Shown here: in pieces, positions 55,948 to 64,000 of the stretch
How positions within the stretch are numbered: the stretch's first letter is position 1
Layout: each line of letters begins with the position of its first letter
Source: Luteolibacter ambystomatis
GTDB lineage: Bacteria; Verrucomicrobiota; Verrucomicrobiia; Verrucomicrobiales; Akkermansiaceae
Assembly (NCBI RefSeq): GCF_018137965.1
Contig: NZ_CP073100.1
Location: 4,103,754-4,167,753, forward strand
Reading direction: 5' to 3'
Length of the DNA stretch: 64,000 nucleotides
The notes under the pieces: generated by a model
Told to the model about the DNA's origin: nothing
Database searches by the model: none
The model's input: only the letters and a program-made list of their open reading frames with translations
Position numbers and translations under genes: made by a program

Positions 55948-56556
55948 ATGGCTCATCGCGCCGTTCTCATCAAAGCCGCCATCGTCCTCGTCGTCCTCTG
56001 GGGCGTCGTGTGGGGTATCCGGTCGTGGGCCGGTTCGCGGCGCACCACCATGGCTTCCGTCGAGCGCGAAGTCGCCAAGGCGAACTTCGAAGACTGGTCC
56101 GATCCCAGCGCCAGCCACGATCCCGCCGAAGCCGCCCGCCGCGAAAAGGAACTCCGCAACATCGCCGGCATGGTCAACCGCCTCGACTTCCGCGAGCGCC
56201 AGAAGACCCGCGAGCAACGCCCCGGAGAGCGCTTCTATGACAAGCTCGATCAACGCGAGAAAGAGATCTTCTTCGACCTGACCATCCGCGATACGATGGA
56301 AACCTTCGTGACGGCCATCGACAAGATGAGCCCGGAGCAGCGCAAAAGCTTCGTGGAGCAGGCGCTCAAGGATCTCGAAAGCGGCCGCAGCAAGGAAGAC
56401 ATGGAACGCACCCGCAGCATAGGCAATGATCTGCTGGAAAAGGCCAGCGGTGAAGGCATGCGCGCCTACTATTCCAAGGCCAGCGCCAAGACGAAACTCG
56501 ACCTCGCACCATTGGTGGAGGCCATGAGTGAAGCGATGCGCGAACCTCAACGCTGA
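55948..56556 (+). CDS. membrane-anchored protein of unknown function
   Basis: 202 residues from ATG 55948. One N-terminal transmembrane helix (VLIKAAIVLVVLWGVVWGI) is followed by an acidic, helical extracytoplasmic or cytoplasmic region with EAARREKELRNIAG, FFDLTIRDTMETFVTAIDKMSPEQRKSFVEQAL and ERTRSIGNDLLEKASGEGM. The helix-rich pattern is like that of small assembly proteins, but no family was recognised. It ends 3 bases before the prepilin-like gene, so both are probably co-transcribed and functionally related. Confidence 0.7.
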   Translation: MAHRAVLIKAAIVLVVLWGVVWGIRSWAGSRRTTMASVEREVAKANFEDWSDPSASHDPAEAARREKELRNIAGMVNRLDFRERQKTREQRPGERFYDKLDQREKEIFFDLTIRDTMETFVTAIDKMSPEQRKSFVEQALKDLESGRSKEDMERTRSIGNDLLEKASGEGMRAYYSKASAKTKLDLAPLVEAMSEAMREPQR

Positions 56557-56559
56557 CCG

Positions 56560-57102
56560 ATGATTGGAATGAGATCCCGCGGCTTCACCCTTGTCGAACT
56601 GTTGGTCACCATCACGATCATCGTCGTGCTCGCCGCCATTTCGACGCCGCTCGTCAGCCGCGGCCTTGCGAAGTCCAAGCAGGCAGCCTGCCTCGGCAAG
56701 CTGCGGAACATCGGCGTGGGGGTCGAAAGCTATCTCCAGGACAACAACCGGAAAATGCCGCCGCTCGCCGCCTCCCGTGAATCGAAGGAGGAGGAAGTGA
56801 AAGTCCTCGAAACCGAACTGGTGCCCTACCTTTCCGCTCCGGATGCCTTCCAGTGTCCGGCCGATGGCAAGGAGTACAAGAAGACCGGCTGCAGCTATAT
56901 CTGGAACTCCGCGGTGAGCGGCCAGCTCGCGAGCAATCTCTCCTTCCTCGGCAAGGACGGCCGCCCGCAGGCGATCCCGCTGGTGGCGGACAAGGAGTCC
57001 TGGCACCCGGAGCCGAAGGGCACCAACATCCTCTACGCGGACTTCACCGCCTCCAGCGACCTGAAGTTCACCACTTCCACCCCGGGCACTTCCACTCCCT
57101 GA
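56560..57102 (+). CDS. prepilin-type N-terminal methylation domain protein (type II/IV pseudopilin-like)
   Basis: 180 residues from ATG 56560. The N-terminus RSRGFTLVELLVTITIIVVLAAI is a perfect class III leader, with cleavage after Gly, Phe at +1 and Glu at +5. The rest is small and beta-rich, with Cys in CLGKLRNIG, FQCPADG and KKTGCSYIWN. The segment WHPEPKGTNILYADFTAS recalls the H-x-NVLFxDGH ending common in Verrucomicrobiota and Planctomycetes pseudopilins. It should assemble in a type II secretion or type IV pilus fibre. It sits between a small membrane protein and the ABC transporter genes. Confidence 0.88.
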   Translation: MIGMRSRGFTLVELLVTITIIVVLAAISTPLVSRGLAKSKQAACLGKLRNIGVGVESYLQDNNRKMPPLAASRESKEEEVKVLETELVPYLSAPDAFQCPADGKEYKKTGCSYIWNSAVSGQLASNLSFLGKDGRPQAIPLVADKESWHPEPKGTNILYADFTASSDLKFTTSTPGTSTP

Positions 57103-57106
57103 GATC

Positions 57107-58012
57107 ATGGATGCCGATCCGATGCTGGAAGTCTCCGGACTGTGGAAGGAATTCGGCGGCAAGCCCGCGCTCCAGGATGTTTCCTTCACCGTCCACCGCG
57201 GCGAGATCTACGGCCTCCTGGGCCACAACGGCGCGGGCAAGAGCACCACGCTGGGAATCATCCTCGGCATGGTGATGCCGGGAAAAGGCAGCGTGAGGAT
57301 CGGCGGGCACGATGTCTCGAAGGACCGCTCCAAGGCGCTGCGCAAGGTCGGCGCGATCTTCGAGTCCCCTGCTTTCTACGATTACCTTAGTGGTTGGGAA
57401 AATCTCCGCCAACTGATGTCCTACTCCGGCGGCTTCGATGAAGGAGCCGCCCGCGAGGTGGTGGAACGCGTGGACCTGACCCCGCGCATCCACTCGAAGG
57501 TCGGCACCTACAGCCACGGCATGCGCCAGCGCCTCGCACTCGCCCAGGCCCTGCTGCCGGAACCGGAGATCCTGCTGCTGGACGAACCCACCGATGGACT
57601 CGATCCCGAAGGCATCCGCTGGTTCCGCGATTTCATCCTCGGCCTGCGCAAGGACCGTGGCATGACCGTCCTTTTCAATTCCCACCTGCTCGCCGAGGTC
57701 GAACTGATGTGCGACCGCGTGGCGATCCTGCGGCAGGGGAAACGCATCCACGAAGGCAGCGTGGCCAACCTTGCGGACGAGGACGCGGTCTATCAGGTGG
57801 ACCTCGAACCGTGGGGCACCGCCTGCGGCCTGCTCGCCGCCCGTGGGGGCGAAGTCCTCGCCGAAGGACGGATCTCGCTGCCGCCCGGACTCGATCCCGC
57901 CGAGTTCGTTTCCTGCCTCGTCTCCGGCGGTGTGAAGGTGCGCGCCTTCGCCCCCGTCCGCCGGTCCCTGGAAGACCTTTACATGGAAATCAGCCAAGCG
58001 GCCGACCGATGA
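57107..58012 (+). CDS. ABC transporter ATP-binding protein
   Basis: 301 residues from ATG 57107. The nucleotide-binding motifs are complete: Walker [10 protein letters not shown], signature [16 protein letters not shown] and Walker [16 protein letters not shown], plus the H-loop Asn-Ser-His in [14 protein letters not shown]. It is of the export (drug/Na/lipid, CcmA-like) subfamily. Its stop overlaps the ATG of the permease gene (ATGA), so it is the ATPase of a two-gene exporter. The transported substrate is unknown. Confidence 0.92.
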   Translation: MDADPMLEVSGLWKEFGGKPALQDVSFTVHRGEIYGLLGHNGAGKSTTLGIILGMVMPGKGSVRIGGHDVSKDRSKALRKVGAIFESPAFYDYLSGWENLRQLMSYSGGFDEGAAREVVERVDLTPRIHSKVGTYSHGMRQRLALAQALLPEPEILLLDEPTDGLDPEGIRWFRDFILGLRKDRGMTVLFNSHLLAEVELMCDRVAILRQGKRIHEGSVANLADEDAVYQVDLEPWGTACGLLAARGGEVLAEGRISLPPGLDPAEFVSCLVSGGVKVRAFAPVRRSLEDLYMEISQAADR

Positions 58013-58857
58013 TCTTCTTCCAACAACTCCGCGGCGAACTCCGCAAGCTCTTCGGCCGCCCGCGCTCGTGGATGGGCTACGGGGCCTTCATCTTCATGGA
58101 GGCGGTCATCCTGGGAGTCTACAAACTGGAGACCGTCCAGCGTGACGGCCGCCAGATCCTGGATCGCAACGGGCTCGACTTCGGGACCTACTACAGCTCC
58201 CTCTCCATGACCTTCATGATGATCCTGCTGAGCATGTTCTCGCTCGGCTCGATCTTCTTCGCTCTCGTCGGCGGAGACATCGTGGCGAAGGAAAGCGAGG
58301 ACGGCAACCTGCGGCTCGTCTTCGCCCGGCCGGTCTCGCGCTTCCGCGTGCTGCTGGTGAAGTACCTCGCCGTCTGCCTCTACACCTTCACCTTCGTGCT
58401 CATCGTGGGCCTCACCGGCTACCTGATGGCCGTGATCGCCGTGGGGCTCGATGGTGGACTGCTGGTGATGGAACAGGTCATGAAGGTTTTCGCCGCCTTC
58501 CCGACGTGGAACGAGGGCGCACCGCGTCTCGCGCTCGGCGCGCTCGGGCTGGGAGTCAGCATGATCACGCTGTCCTCGATCGCGTTCATGTTCTCCTGCT
58601 TCAAGATCAAGCCCGCGGCCGCCACCATCGTGACGCTCTCCATCCTGTTCGTGGACATGATCCTGAAGGCCATCCCCTTCTTCAAACCCTACGAGGAATG
58701 GTTCATCACCTGGCGCATGAGCGCGTGGATCTTCCTGTTGGAGAAACACATCGACTGGGCGAAGATCGCGGAGTCCTACACGCTGCTGTTCGGCCTCAAT
58801 GCCACCCTGTTCATCATCGGCTGGATGGCCTTCCAGACGCGCGATTTCAAGACGTGA
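58009..58857 (+). CDS. ABC transporter permease (ABC-2 type)
   Basis: 282 residues from ATG 58009, which overlaps the stop of the ATPase gene. About six hydrophobic helices are visible, including MTFMMILLSMFSLGSIFFALVGG and LYTFTFVLIVGLTGYLMAVIAV; KESEDGNLRLVFARPVSR is the cytoplasmic motif usual between helices of ABC-2 permeases. It is the membrane half of the exporter with 57107-58012. The substrate is not indicated by neighbours. Confidence 0.9.
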   Translation: MIFFQQLRGELRKLFGRPRSWMGYGAFIFMEAVILGVYKLETVQRDGRQILDRNGLDFGTYYSSLSMTFMMILLSMFSLGSIFFALVGGDIVAKESEDGNLRLVFARPVSRFRVLLVKYLAVCLYTFTFVLIVGLTGYLMAVIAVGLDGGLLVMEQVMKVFAAFPTWNEGAPRLALGALGLGVSMITLSSIAFMFSCFKIKPAAATIVTLSILFVDMILKAIPFFKPYEEWFITWRMSAWIFLLEKHIDWAKIAESYTLLFGLNATLFIIGWMAFQTRDFKT

Positions 58858-58941
58858 GGTTTTCTTCGTAGCCGGAGTCGTGAGACTTCGGGTTGGGTGA
58901 ATCCACCTTCATCCCCACGCGCCTTTGGAACTAAGCGCCTG

Positions 58942-59051
58942 GTAGCGCGAAGCTCCTGCTTCGCGTGCGGGAAAGAGAACGCAGCAGACAGAAATCACCC
59001 CTCTCGCCGAAAGCGCCGCAAGAAGCACGCGAGGCGGGAGCCTCACGTTAC
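58942..59051. repeat. inverted pair of REP-like hairpins (REPIN-like)
   Basis: Plus-strand copy at 58942-58968 (GTAGCGCGAAGCTCCTGCTT then CGCGTGC) and minus-strand copy at 59025-59051 (GTAACGTGAGGCTCCCGCCT then CGCGTGC), 56 bases apart and facing each other. The minus copy lies 4 bases after the stop of the pseudokinase gene at 59056. The whole fills most of the 198-bp gap between converging genes. This inverted-doublet layout is what RAYT-dispersed REPINs look like. Confidence 0.75.
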
Positions 59052-59055
59052 TAGT

Positions 59056-60612
59056 TCACTTCGAAGCCTGGTACTTGTCCTCGATCCGCAGGCTCTTGCC
59101 ATCCTTCGCGATCACGTGGTGCATCTCCGTGCCCTTGGGATCGGCCACGACGATGTCATCCCCGCTGATCTTCACGACCTTGCCCTTCCACTCCGGTTTT
59201 CCGTTCGCCGTGAGCTGGCAATAGCTCACCCCGCCCTCGGTGGAAAAAACCCGCGTGTAGGCGGTGCCATTGGCGAAGTACTTCCATGTGCCGAGAATGG
59301 CGTGATTGGCAGGCAGCACCACCGCCGCGGGCGCTGGCGGAGGTTTCGGCGGAGTGGGCTTGGCAGCAGCCGGTTTGGAAGGCTGCTTGCTGGGTTGAGG
59401 CTTCGGCTCCTGTTTTGGCGGAGGCTCCGGAGTTTTCTCGGGTGTGGTCGCGGCTGCGGGCTGGCTGGCCTCGGTTTTTCCGCCTGCCACCGCTTTGGCA
59501 ATGGAGGCATTGAGGCTCTTCTGCTCCTCCTTCTCCGCGGAAGAAAGCACGGCCTTGCCCTTCTTCGCCTGCTGGGAGCGGTAGATCTGGAATCCCGCGG
59601 CTCCGAAGCAAACGGCGCACACCAGCACCGTGACCAGCGGCATGAACTTGAAGCCCTTCTTCTTCGGCTTGCCCGGCGCCGGCGCGGCGGCGGACTGGGT
59701 GGCGGTCGCCGGAGCGCCCACCCCCTGCGGCTTCACCACCGGCGCGGCGGTGGTCACCGCCTGGGAACGCGCGGCGGGCTGGGTCGGACGGGCGGCGGCA
59801 GCCGGTTGGGTCGGGCGCGCGGCCGCTTGCATCGGACGGGCCGGAGCCATCACCGGACGTGGCCCGGGAGGGGCCGCGGCAGCAGCCGGAGCGGCCGGGA
59901 CCGCCCGGGCGGCGGCCCCCTTGACCAGCGGCGCGAACTGCTCCTTCAGCGCCTCGCGGGCCTGCGGGATGGTTGCCAGCTCGGAGTATTTCTCCAACCA
60001 GCGGCTGTAATTCTGCAAAATCTCCAGCACCGCCGGATCATCCTCGGGATGCGGCTGGGAAAGCACCGTCCGCATCAGCTTCGCCAGCGGCGCGAGACCG
60101 CGCTTGCCGCCGACTTCGTTCAGCCACTTCAGAGGCCCCACCCAGAAGGTGAATCCACGCTGCAAATCCCCCGCGCTGATGACAATCGCGGAGGGCGAGG
60201 TCTCCAGCCACACGGTTTCCTCCTCATTGAAGGCGATCGAAAGTGTCGCGCACAGGTCCAGGGCCCGCTGCATCAGGGCGATCACGGAGTTCGCCGGCAC
60301 CGGGCCGCGCTCCATCGCCTTCGCCAGCGTCGGCCCCTCGACCCACTCCGTGGCCAGGAACGGCATGCCGTCCACCGGATCACAGCCGCCCGCGATCACC
60401 GTCCGCAGCCCGGCGTGCTGGATCGACGAGAATTTCTGGATCCCCGCCTCGTAGGCCTCCCGCTCGCCGTCCTTCAGGCCGCCGCCGTCCGGTCCGTAGG
60501 GAAAAATCCGCCGCAGGGCGACCTGCTTGCCGGTCTCACTATCCTGCGCCCGGAACACGACACCGTGTTCATCCTGGGCCAATAGGTCTTCAATCTGGAA
60601 TCGCTGGCTCAC
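59056..60612 (-). CDS. membrane-anchored pseudokinase (Ser/Thr kinase fold without catalytic residues)
   Basis: 518 residues from GTG 60612, chosen because AGGAAG lies 7 bases upstream; a TTG at 60630 gives an extension. The N-terminal about 210 residues follow a protein kinase fold (FQIEDLLAQDEHGVVFRAQDSETGKQVALRRIF, TEWVEGPTLAKAM) but the strand-3 Lys is replaced (VALRR), and no HRD or DFG motif is present. A Pro/Ala-rich linker (RPTQPAAAARPTQP), a transmembrane helix (FMPLVTVLVCAVCFGAAGF), a Lys/Pro-rich stretch and a C-terminal beta domain (LGTWKYFANGTAYTRVFS) follow. It is probably a sensor or scaffold rather than an enzyme. The gene is divergent from lepA. Confidence 0.78.
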   Translation of the reverse strand: MSQRFQIEDLLAQDEHGVVFRAQDSETGKQVALRRIFPYGPDGGGLKDGEREAYEAGIQKFSSIQHAGLRTVIAGGCDPVDGMPFLATEWVEGPTLAKAMERGPVPANSVIALMQRALDLCATLSIAFNEEETVWLETSPSAIVISAGDLQRGFTFWVGPLKWLNEVGGKRGLAPLAKLMRTVLSQPHPEDDPAVLEILQNYSRWLEKYSELATIPQAREALKEQFAPLVKGAAARAVPAAPAAAAAPPGPRPVMAPARPMQAAARPTQPAAAARPTQPAARSQAVTTAAPVVKPQGVGAPATATQSAAAPAPGKPKKKGFKFMPLVTVLVCAVCFGAAGFQIYRSQQAKKGKAVLSSAEKEEQKSLNASIAKAVAGGKTEASQPAAATTPEKTPEPPPKQEPKPQPSKQPSKPAAAKPTPPKPPPAPAAVVLPANHAILGTWKYFANGTAYTRVFSTEGGVSYCQLTANGKPEWKGKVVKISGDDIVVADPKGTEMHHVIAKDGKSLRIEDKYQASK

Positions 60613-60767
60613 TGGGGGACTTCCTAGCAAAGGTTGGACATTTCGGCTACTGCCACGTGGCGGTTTGCTTATACCGGCTGTAATTTTGCGTGCCTTTCAG
60701 CGATTTCGTGCTTCTCTTCCGCCCCTCGCGAGCCCTTTTTCCGCCCTGTCCCGGTCCCCGTAACGCC

Positions 60768-62567
60768 ATGCCTACCAGCCTGACACGCAATTTCTCGATC
60801 ATCGCTCACATCGACCACGGGAAGACCACGCTGTCCGACCGCCTCATGGGCGCCACCAATACCGTGGCCCAGCGCGATGAAAAGGAACAGCTCCTGGACG
60901 CCATGGACCTGGAGCGCGAGAAGGGCATCACCATCAAGTCCCACCCGGTGGCGATGGAGTACAAGGCCATGGACGGCAAGACCTACAAGCTCAACCTCCT
61001 GGACACCCCGGGCCATGTCGATTTCTCGTACGAAGTCGCCCGCTCGCTGGCCGCCTGCGAAGGCGCGATCCTGATGGTGGACGCCGCCCAGGGCGTGGAG
61101 GCCCAGACCGTGGCGAACCTCCACCTCGCCCACGCCCAGAACCTCGTCATCATCCCGGTCCTCAACAAGATCGACCTCCCCGCTGCCGACGTCGAGAAAT
61201 GCCGCCGCCAGCTCGAGGACATCCTCGCCATCCCCGGTGAGGACGCCATCCCCGCCTCCGCCAAGGCCGGCATCGGCATCATCGACATCCTCGAGGCCGT
61301 CGTCGCCCGCGTCCCGGCCCCGGTCGAGAACCCGGACAAGCTCCTGCGCTGCTCGGTCTTCGACTCCATCTACGATACCTACCGCGGCGTCGTCTCCTAC
61401 GTCCGCGTCTTCTCCGGCACCGTCAAGAAAGGCCAGCGCATCAAGCTGATGCACACCGGCAAGACCTACGAGGTCAAGGAAGTCGGCGTCTTCACCCCGA
61501 AGATGAGCGCCCGCCCCCAGCTCGTCGCGGGCGACGTGGGCTACGTGATCGCCAACATGAAATCCGCCGATGAGGCGAAGATCGGCGACACCATCACCGA
61601 CAACACCCACCCCTGCCCGGAGCCGCTTCCCGGCTACAAGGAGATCCAGCCGATGGTCTTCTCCGGCATCTACCCGGTGGAATCCTCCGACTACGAGGCG
61701 CTCAAGGCCGCCATGGCCAAGCTCCAGATCAACGACGCCGCCTTCACCTACGGCTCGGAAAGCTCCACCGCCCTCGGCTTCGGCTTCCGCTGCGGCTTCC
61801 TCGGCCTGCTCCACATGGAGATCATCCAGGAACGTCTCCGCCGCGAGTTCAACATGGACGTCATCTCCACCTACCCGTCCGTGATCTACCAGGTCACGCT
61901 CACGGATGGCTCGGAGCTGATCGTGGACAACCCCACCTTCTTCCCGGAAACCCAGGTCATCCAGGAGATCCGCGAGCCCGTCGTGAACGTCTACATCATG
62001 GTCCCCGGCGACTACATCGGCGACATGATGCAGCTCGTCCTCGAAAAACGCGGCGAGGTCACCAACACCGAGACCATCGACGACATGCGCGTCATGCTCT
62101 CCTGCGTCCTTCCGCTCGGTGAAATCCTCGTCGACTTCAATGACAAGCTGAAGTCCATGACCCGCGGCTACGGCTCCATGGACTACGAGCACGCCGGCTA
62201 CCGCCCGGCCAACATGGTGAAGATGGACATGCTCATCGCCGGTGATCCCGTCGAGGCCTTCTCCACCATCGTCCACCGCGACAAGGCCGAATCCTACGGC
62301 CGCATGCTCGCCACCAAGCTCAAGGACGTCATCCCGCCGCACCTCTTCGTCGTCGCCATCCAGGCCGCCGTCGGCGGCAAGATCGTCGCCCGCGAGAGCA
62401 TCAGCGCCATGCGCAAGAACGTCACCGCCAAGTGCTACGGCGGCGACATCACCCGCAAGCGCAAGCTCCTCGAGAAGCAGAAGGAAGGTAAGAAGAAGAT
62501 GAAGATGTTCGGCAAGGTCAACATCCCCCAGGACGCCTTCATCAAGGTGCTTAAATCGGGAGACTGA
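60768..62567 (+). CDS. lepA: elongation factor 4 (LepA)
   Basis: 599 residues from ATG 60768; the frame upstream to 60690 is not family-like. The GTPase motifs are AHIDHGKTTLSDR (G1), EREKGITIKS (G2), LLDTPGHVDF (G3) and VLNKIDLP (G4). The characteristic LepA C-terminal domain is present (AVGGKIVARESISAMRKNVTAKCYGGDI). EF4 is a ribosome-associated GTPase active in translation under stress. Length and motifs are complete. Confidence 0.96.
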   Translation: MPTSLTRNFSIIAHIDHGKTTLSDRLMGATNTVAQRDEKEQLLDAMDLEREKGITIKSHPVAMEYKAMDGKTYKLNLLDTPGHVDFSYEVARSLAACEGAILMVDAAQGVEAQTVANLHLAHAQNLVIIPVLNKIDLPAADVEKCRRQLEDILAIPGEDAIPASAKAGIGIIDILEAVVARVPAPVENPDKLLRCSVFDSIYDTYRGVVSYVRVFSGTVKKGQRIKLMHTGKTYEVKEVGVFTPKMSARPQLVAGDVGYVIANMKSADEAKIGDTITDNTHPCPEPLPGYKEIQPMVFSGIYPVESSDYEALKAAMAKLQINDAAFTYGSESSTALGFGFRCGFLGLLHMEIIQERLRREFNMDVISTYPSVIYQVTLTDGSELIVDNPTFFPETQVIQEIREPVVNVYIMVPGDYIGDMMQLVLEKRGEVTNTETIDDMRVMLSCVLPLGEILVDFNDKLKSMTRGYGSMDYEHAGYRPANMVKMDMLIAGDPVEAFSTIVHRDKAESYGRMLATKLKDVIPPHLFVVAIQAAVGGKIVARESISAMRKNVTAKCYGGDITRKRKLLEKQKEGKKKMKMFGKVNIPQDAFIKVLKSGD

Positions 62568-62597
62568 GCCCGCACCACCCTCGGCCCTGACTGGGAG

Positions 62598-62650
62598 CAA
62601 GGACATTCCTGTCCTTGTTCTGAAGGTAGGGACGTTTCGTCGAAACGTCC
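62598..62650 (+). repeat. two adjacent hairpins downstream of lepA
   Basis: CAAGGACA-TTCC-TGTCCTTG at 62598-62617 and GGACGTTTC-GTC-GAAACGTCC at 62630-62650 are both perfect palindromes, 12 bases apart, starting 31 bases after the lepA stop. No T-run follows, so they are more like a repeat doublet than a terminator. No other copy is seen in this window. Confidence 0.6.
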
Positions 62651-62725
62651 GGGCGGAAGACTCCCTTCTGCTCATTCAGATTTGCCCCCATTACGCGGGG
62701 TGAGATAGAAGGGTCCGGATCAACC

Positions 62726-63172
62726 ATGGACCCCTATACCTCCCCCAACGCACCACTGGAAGATCCAGCCAAGGCTGGCACGATTCCCGATGCCGGAGTC
62801 GAAGAACACCGTCTCTACGCCATGGTGCTGAAAATGGTCCTGTGGGGCGAAAAGAAGGAAGACGTCTACCACCGTCTGGAGGTCAACAACGTCACCGGCC
62901 CAACCGCCGATCTCCTCTACAACCACGCCCGCGCCGACCGCATCGCCACCATCCGCGATGCCTGCCGCAAAAAGTTTCTCATCGGCATCGGCCTGATCCT
63001 CGCCGCCACCGTCACCTTCTGCTCCTTCTGGTGGGGCCTCGGTTTCCTCCCCCGCCTCCTGCTCTACGGCTGCTTCGCCGCCCTCGGCATCGGCCTCTGG
63101 AAAACCATCGATGGCCTCGCAGGCTATCTCATGGCTGGAACCAAGGAAGGTTCCGTCGAAGGAGACCTCTAA
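62726..63172 (+). CDS. small membrane protein of unknown function
   Basis: 148 residues from ATG 62726. The first 80 residues are soluble and partly helical (EEHRLYAMVLKMVLWGEKKEDVYHRLE). Two transmembrane helices follow (FLIGIGLILAATVTFCSFWWGL, LLLYGCFAALGIGLWKTI). Nothing in it identifies a family, though an N-terminal helical segment with DVYHRLEVNNVTG resembles small DUFs common in Verrucomicrobiota. It is separate from lepA by the hairpin pair. Confidence 0.7.
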   Translation: MDPYTSPNAPLEDPAKAGTIPDAGVEEHRLYAMVLKMVLWGEKKEDVYHRLEVNNVTGPTADLLYNHARADRIATIRDACRKKFLIGIGLILAATVTFCSFWWGLGFLPRLLLYGCFAALGIGLWKTIDGLAGYLMAGTKEGSVEGDL

Positions 63173-63366
63173 CCGCCGATCTTCCGCACATCATATTCCT
63201 ATCGACTATCGAATCAATGGAAGGACCTGTCCGATGAATTTGTCGATTCCCGCTAGTTCACCATCGAAATCATAATGGATAGCAGCAGGGCCTTCAAATG
63301 GTGATCGTTGGTTCGTTATTTCACAATTTACAGGGAGAATCTAGGACATCATAATTAAAAAGCGCC

Positions 63367-64000
63367 ATGGAATCCGATTCACCACCAAAAAAGGTATTCA
63401 TCAGTTATACGCATGACTCGACGCTTCACTCCGCGCGTGTTCTAAAATTAGCAAACGATCTCCGCGAGGAGGGGATTGACGTGGACATCGATCAGTATCA
63501 TGCGAATGAAAACTGGCCTGCGTGGATGGAGGAAAGGCTAAGATGGGCCGCTAAAGTTTTGGTCATTTGCACTGAAACTTACTTGAGAAGATGGGAAGGA
63601 CGTGAAGCTCATCAGATTGGACTGGGGGCTCAGTGGGAAAGTCTATTGGCGAGGCAAGAACTCTACGAGGCCACAGGCAATAATAAAAAATATATCCCAT
63701 GCTGCTTTTCGAATGAAGATTCAGCATTCATCCCAATGCCACTAAGGCCCTATACTAGGGTAATTTTGAGGGGCTCCGATCTCAAATCTCTTAAAAATTG
63801 CATCGACGATATCCCTCCTGCATTCAAACCACTGATACGCCCTTCTCTGGCGCCCATTGAGATAGCGCACGGATTCTTCTCTAAAGATTCCGAATTTCTT
63901 GCCGACGAGGAACTAGGTCTAACATTAACTCCAGAAAATCTTTTCTCAAATTTGCTTCCTCTCGAATTTCCACCTCAGATTCACACCGCAAGACTGCCAG
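63367..64000 (+). CDS. SEFIR (TIR-like) domain protein, 3' end outside window
   Basis: The first 211 residues from ATG 63367 are open to the right edge. Residues about 8-150 are a SEFIR domain: KKVFISYTHDS, VLKLANDLREEGIDVDIDQY, WMEERLRWAAKVLVICTETYLRRWEG and GLGAQWESLLARQELYE. SEFIR domains are TIR relatives and are known in bacterial anti-phage proteins such as bSEFIR, usually followed by a repeat or sensor domain. The sequence after residue 170 shows no known motif before the edge. The gene is visibly AT-richer than lepA and its neighbours, consistent with transfer. Partner genes, if any, lie beyond the window. Confidence 0.85.
   Translation, partial: MESDSPPKKVFISYTHDSTLHSARVLKLANDLREEGIDVDIDQYHANENWPAWMEERLRWAAKVLVICTETYLRRWEGREAHQIGLGAQWESLLARQELYEATGNNKKYIPCCFSNEDSAFIPMPLRPYTRVILRGSDLKSLKNCIDDIPPAFKPLIRPSLAPIEIAHGFFSKDSEFLADEELGLTLTPENLFSNLLPLEFPPQIHTARLP

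Overview
The window looks like chromosome of a Gram-negative, high-GC member of the Verrucomicrobiota, probably near Luteolibacter/Haloferula in the Verrucomicrobiaceae/Akkermansiaceae. The reasons are a Verru_Chthon-cassette-A-like secreted protein (3049-6576), a DUF1800/DUF1501 pair, the long form of IspG, prepilin-type proteins, MurJ, a glycosyltransferase-9 protein, and many genes without a clear Shine-Dalgarno. This placement is inferred from gene content; no rRNA gene is present.

Layout. 1-2868 (minus): two tandem secreted alkaline-phosphatase-superfamily enzymes and a FAD oxidoreductase cut by the left edge. 3049-7359 (plus): Verru_Chthon A-like protein and a secreted partner. 7394-12599 (minus): metallophosphoesterase, PfkB/KdgK-like sugar kinase, alaS. 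12814-13953: an isolated, AT-richer gene coding a TIR domain fused to a phosphoribosyltransferase. 14244-17628: DUF1287 protein, then CBM9-like, membrane-anchored and GT9 proteins with overlapping ends. 17730-21009 (minus): ispG-clpS-DUF2017, where ispG carries an in-frame 769-bp element coding a REP-associated tyrosine transposase (RAYT) between 47-bp inverted repeats. 21124-24679 (plus): TraB/GumN-like protein, SppA, HAD phosphatase. 24725-25398: a second Y1-transposase element with palindrome-array arms and a nonsense codon in its transposase. 25436-30982: U32 peptidase-like protein (RlhA type), DUF1800 and DUF1501 proteins. 31020-45320 (minus): a polymorphic-toxin locus, comprising an RCC1/thrombospondin-3 surface protein, a 3619-residue RHS protein (transglutaminase-like, DUF6531/RHS, HINT and WHH-type nuclease tip) and a SUKH immunity protein. 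45401-46510: IS481 and IS630 remnants.

46526-63172 is mostly housekeeping: cyclophilin, HAD-IB phosphatase, PIN/TRAM protein, Nnr, amidase, Sua5/TsaC, MurJ, a prepilin-like protein, an ABC exporter, a membrane-anchored pseudokinase and lepA. From 63367 an AT-richer gene with an N-terminal SEFIR domain runs off the right edge.

The most interesting content is mobile or conflict-related: (i) the RAYT element inside the essential gene ispG that keeps the reading frame open; (ii) the TIR-phosphoribosyltransferase fusion, a candidate undescribed NAD-linked defence protein; (iii) the RHS toxin locus; (iv) the truncated SEFIR gene; (v) a family of REP-like hairpins placed at gene 3' ends, including an inverted pair of REPIN type at 58942-59051. 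No rRNA, tRNA, CRISPR array or prophage was seen.
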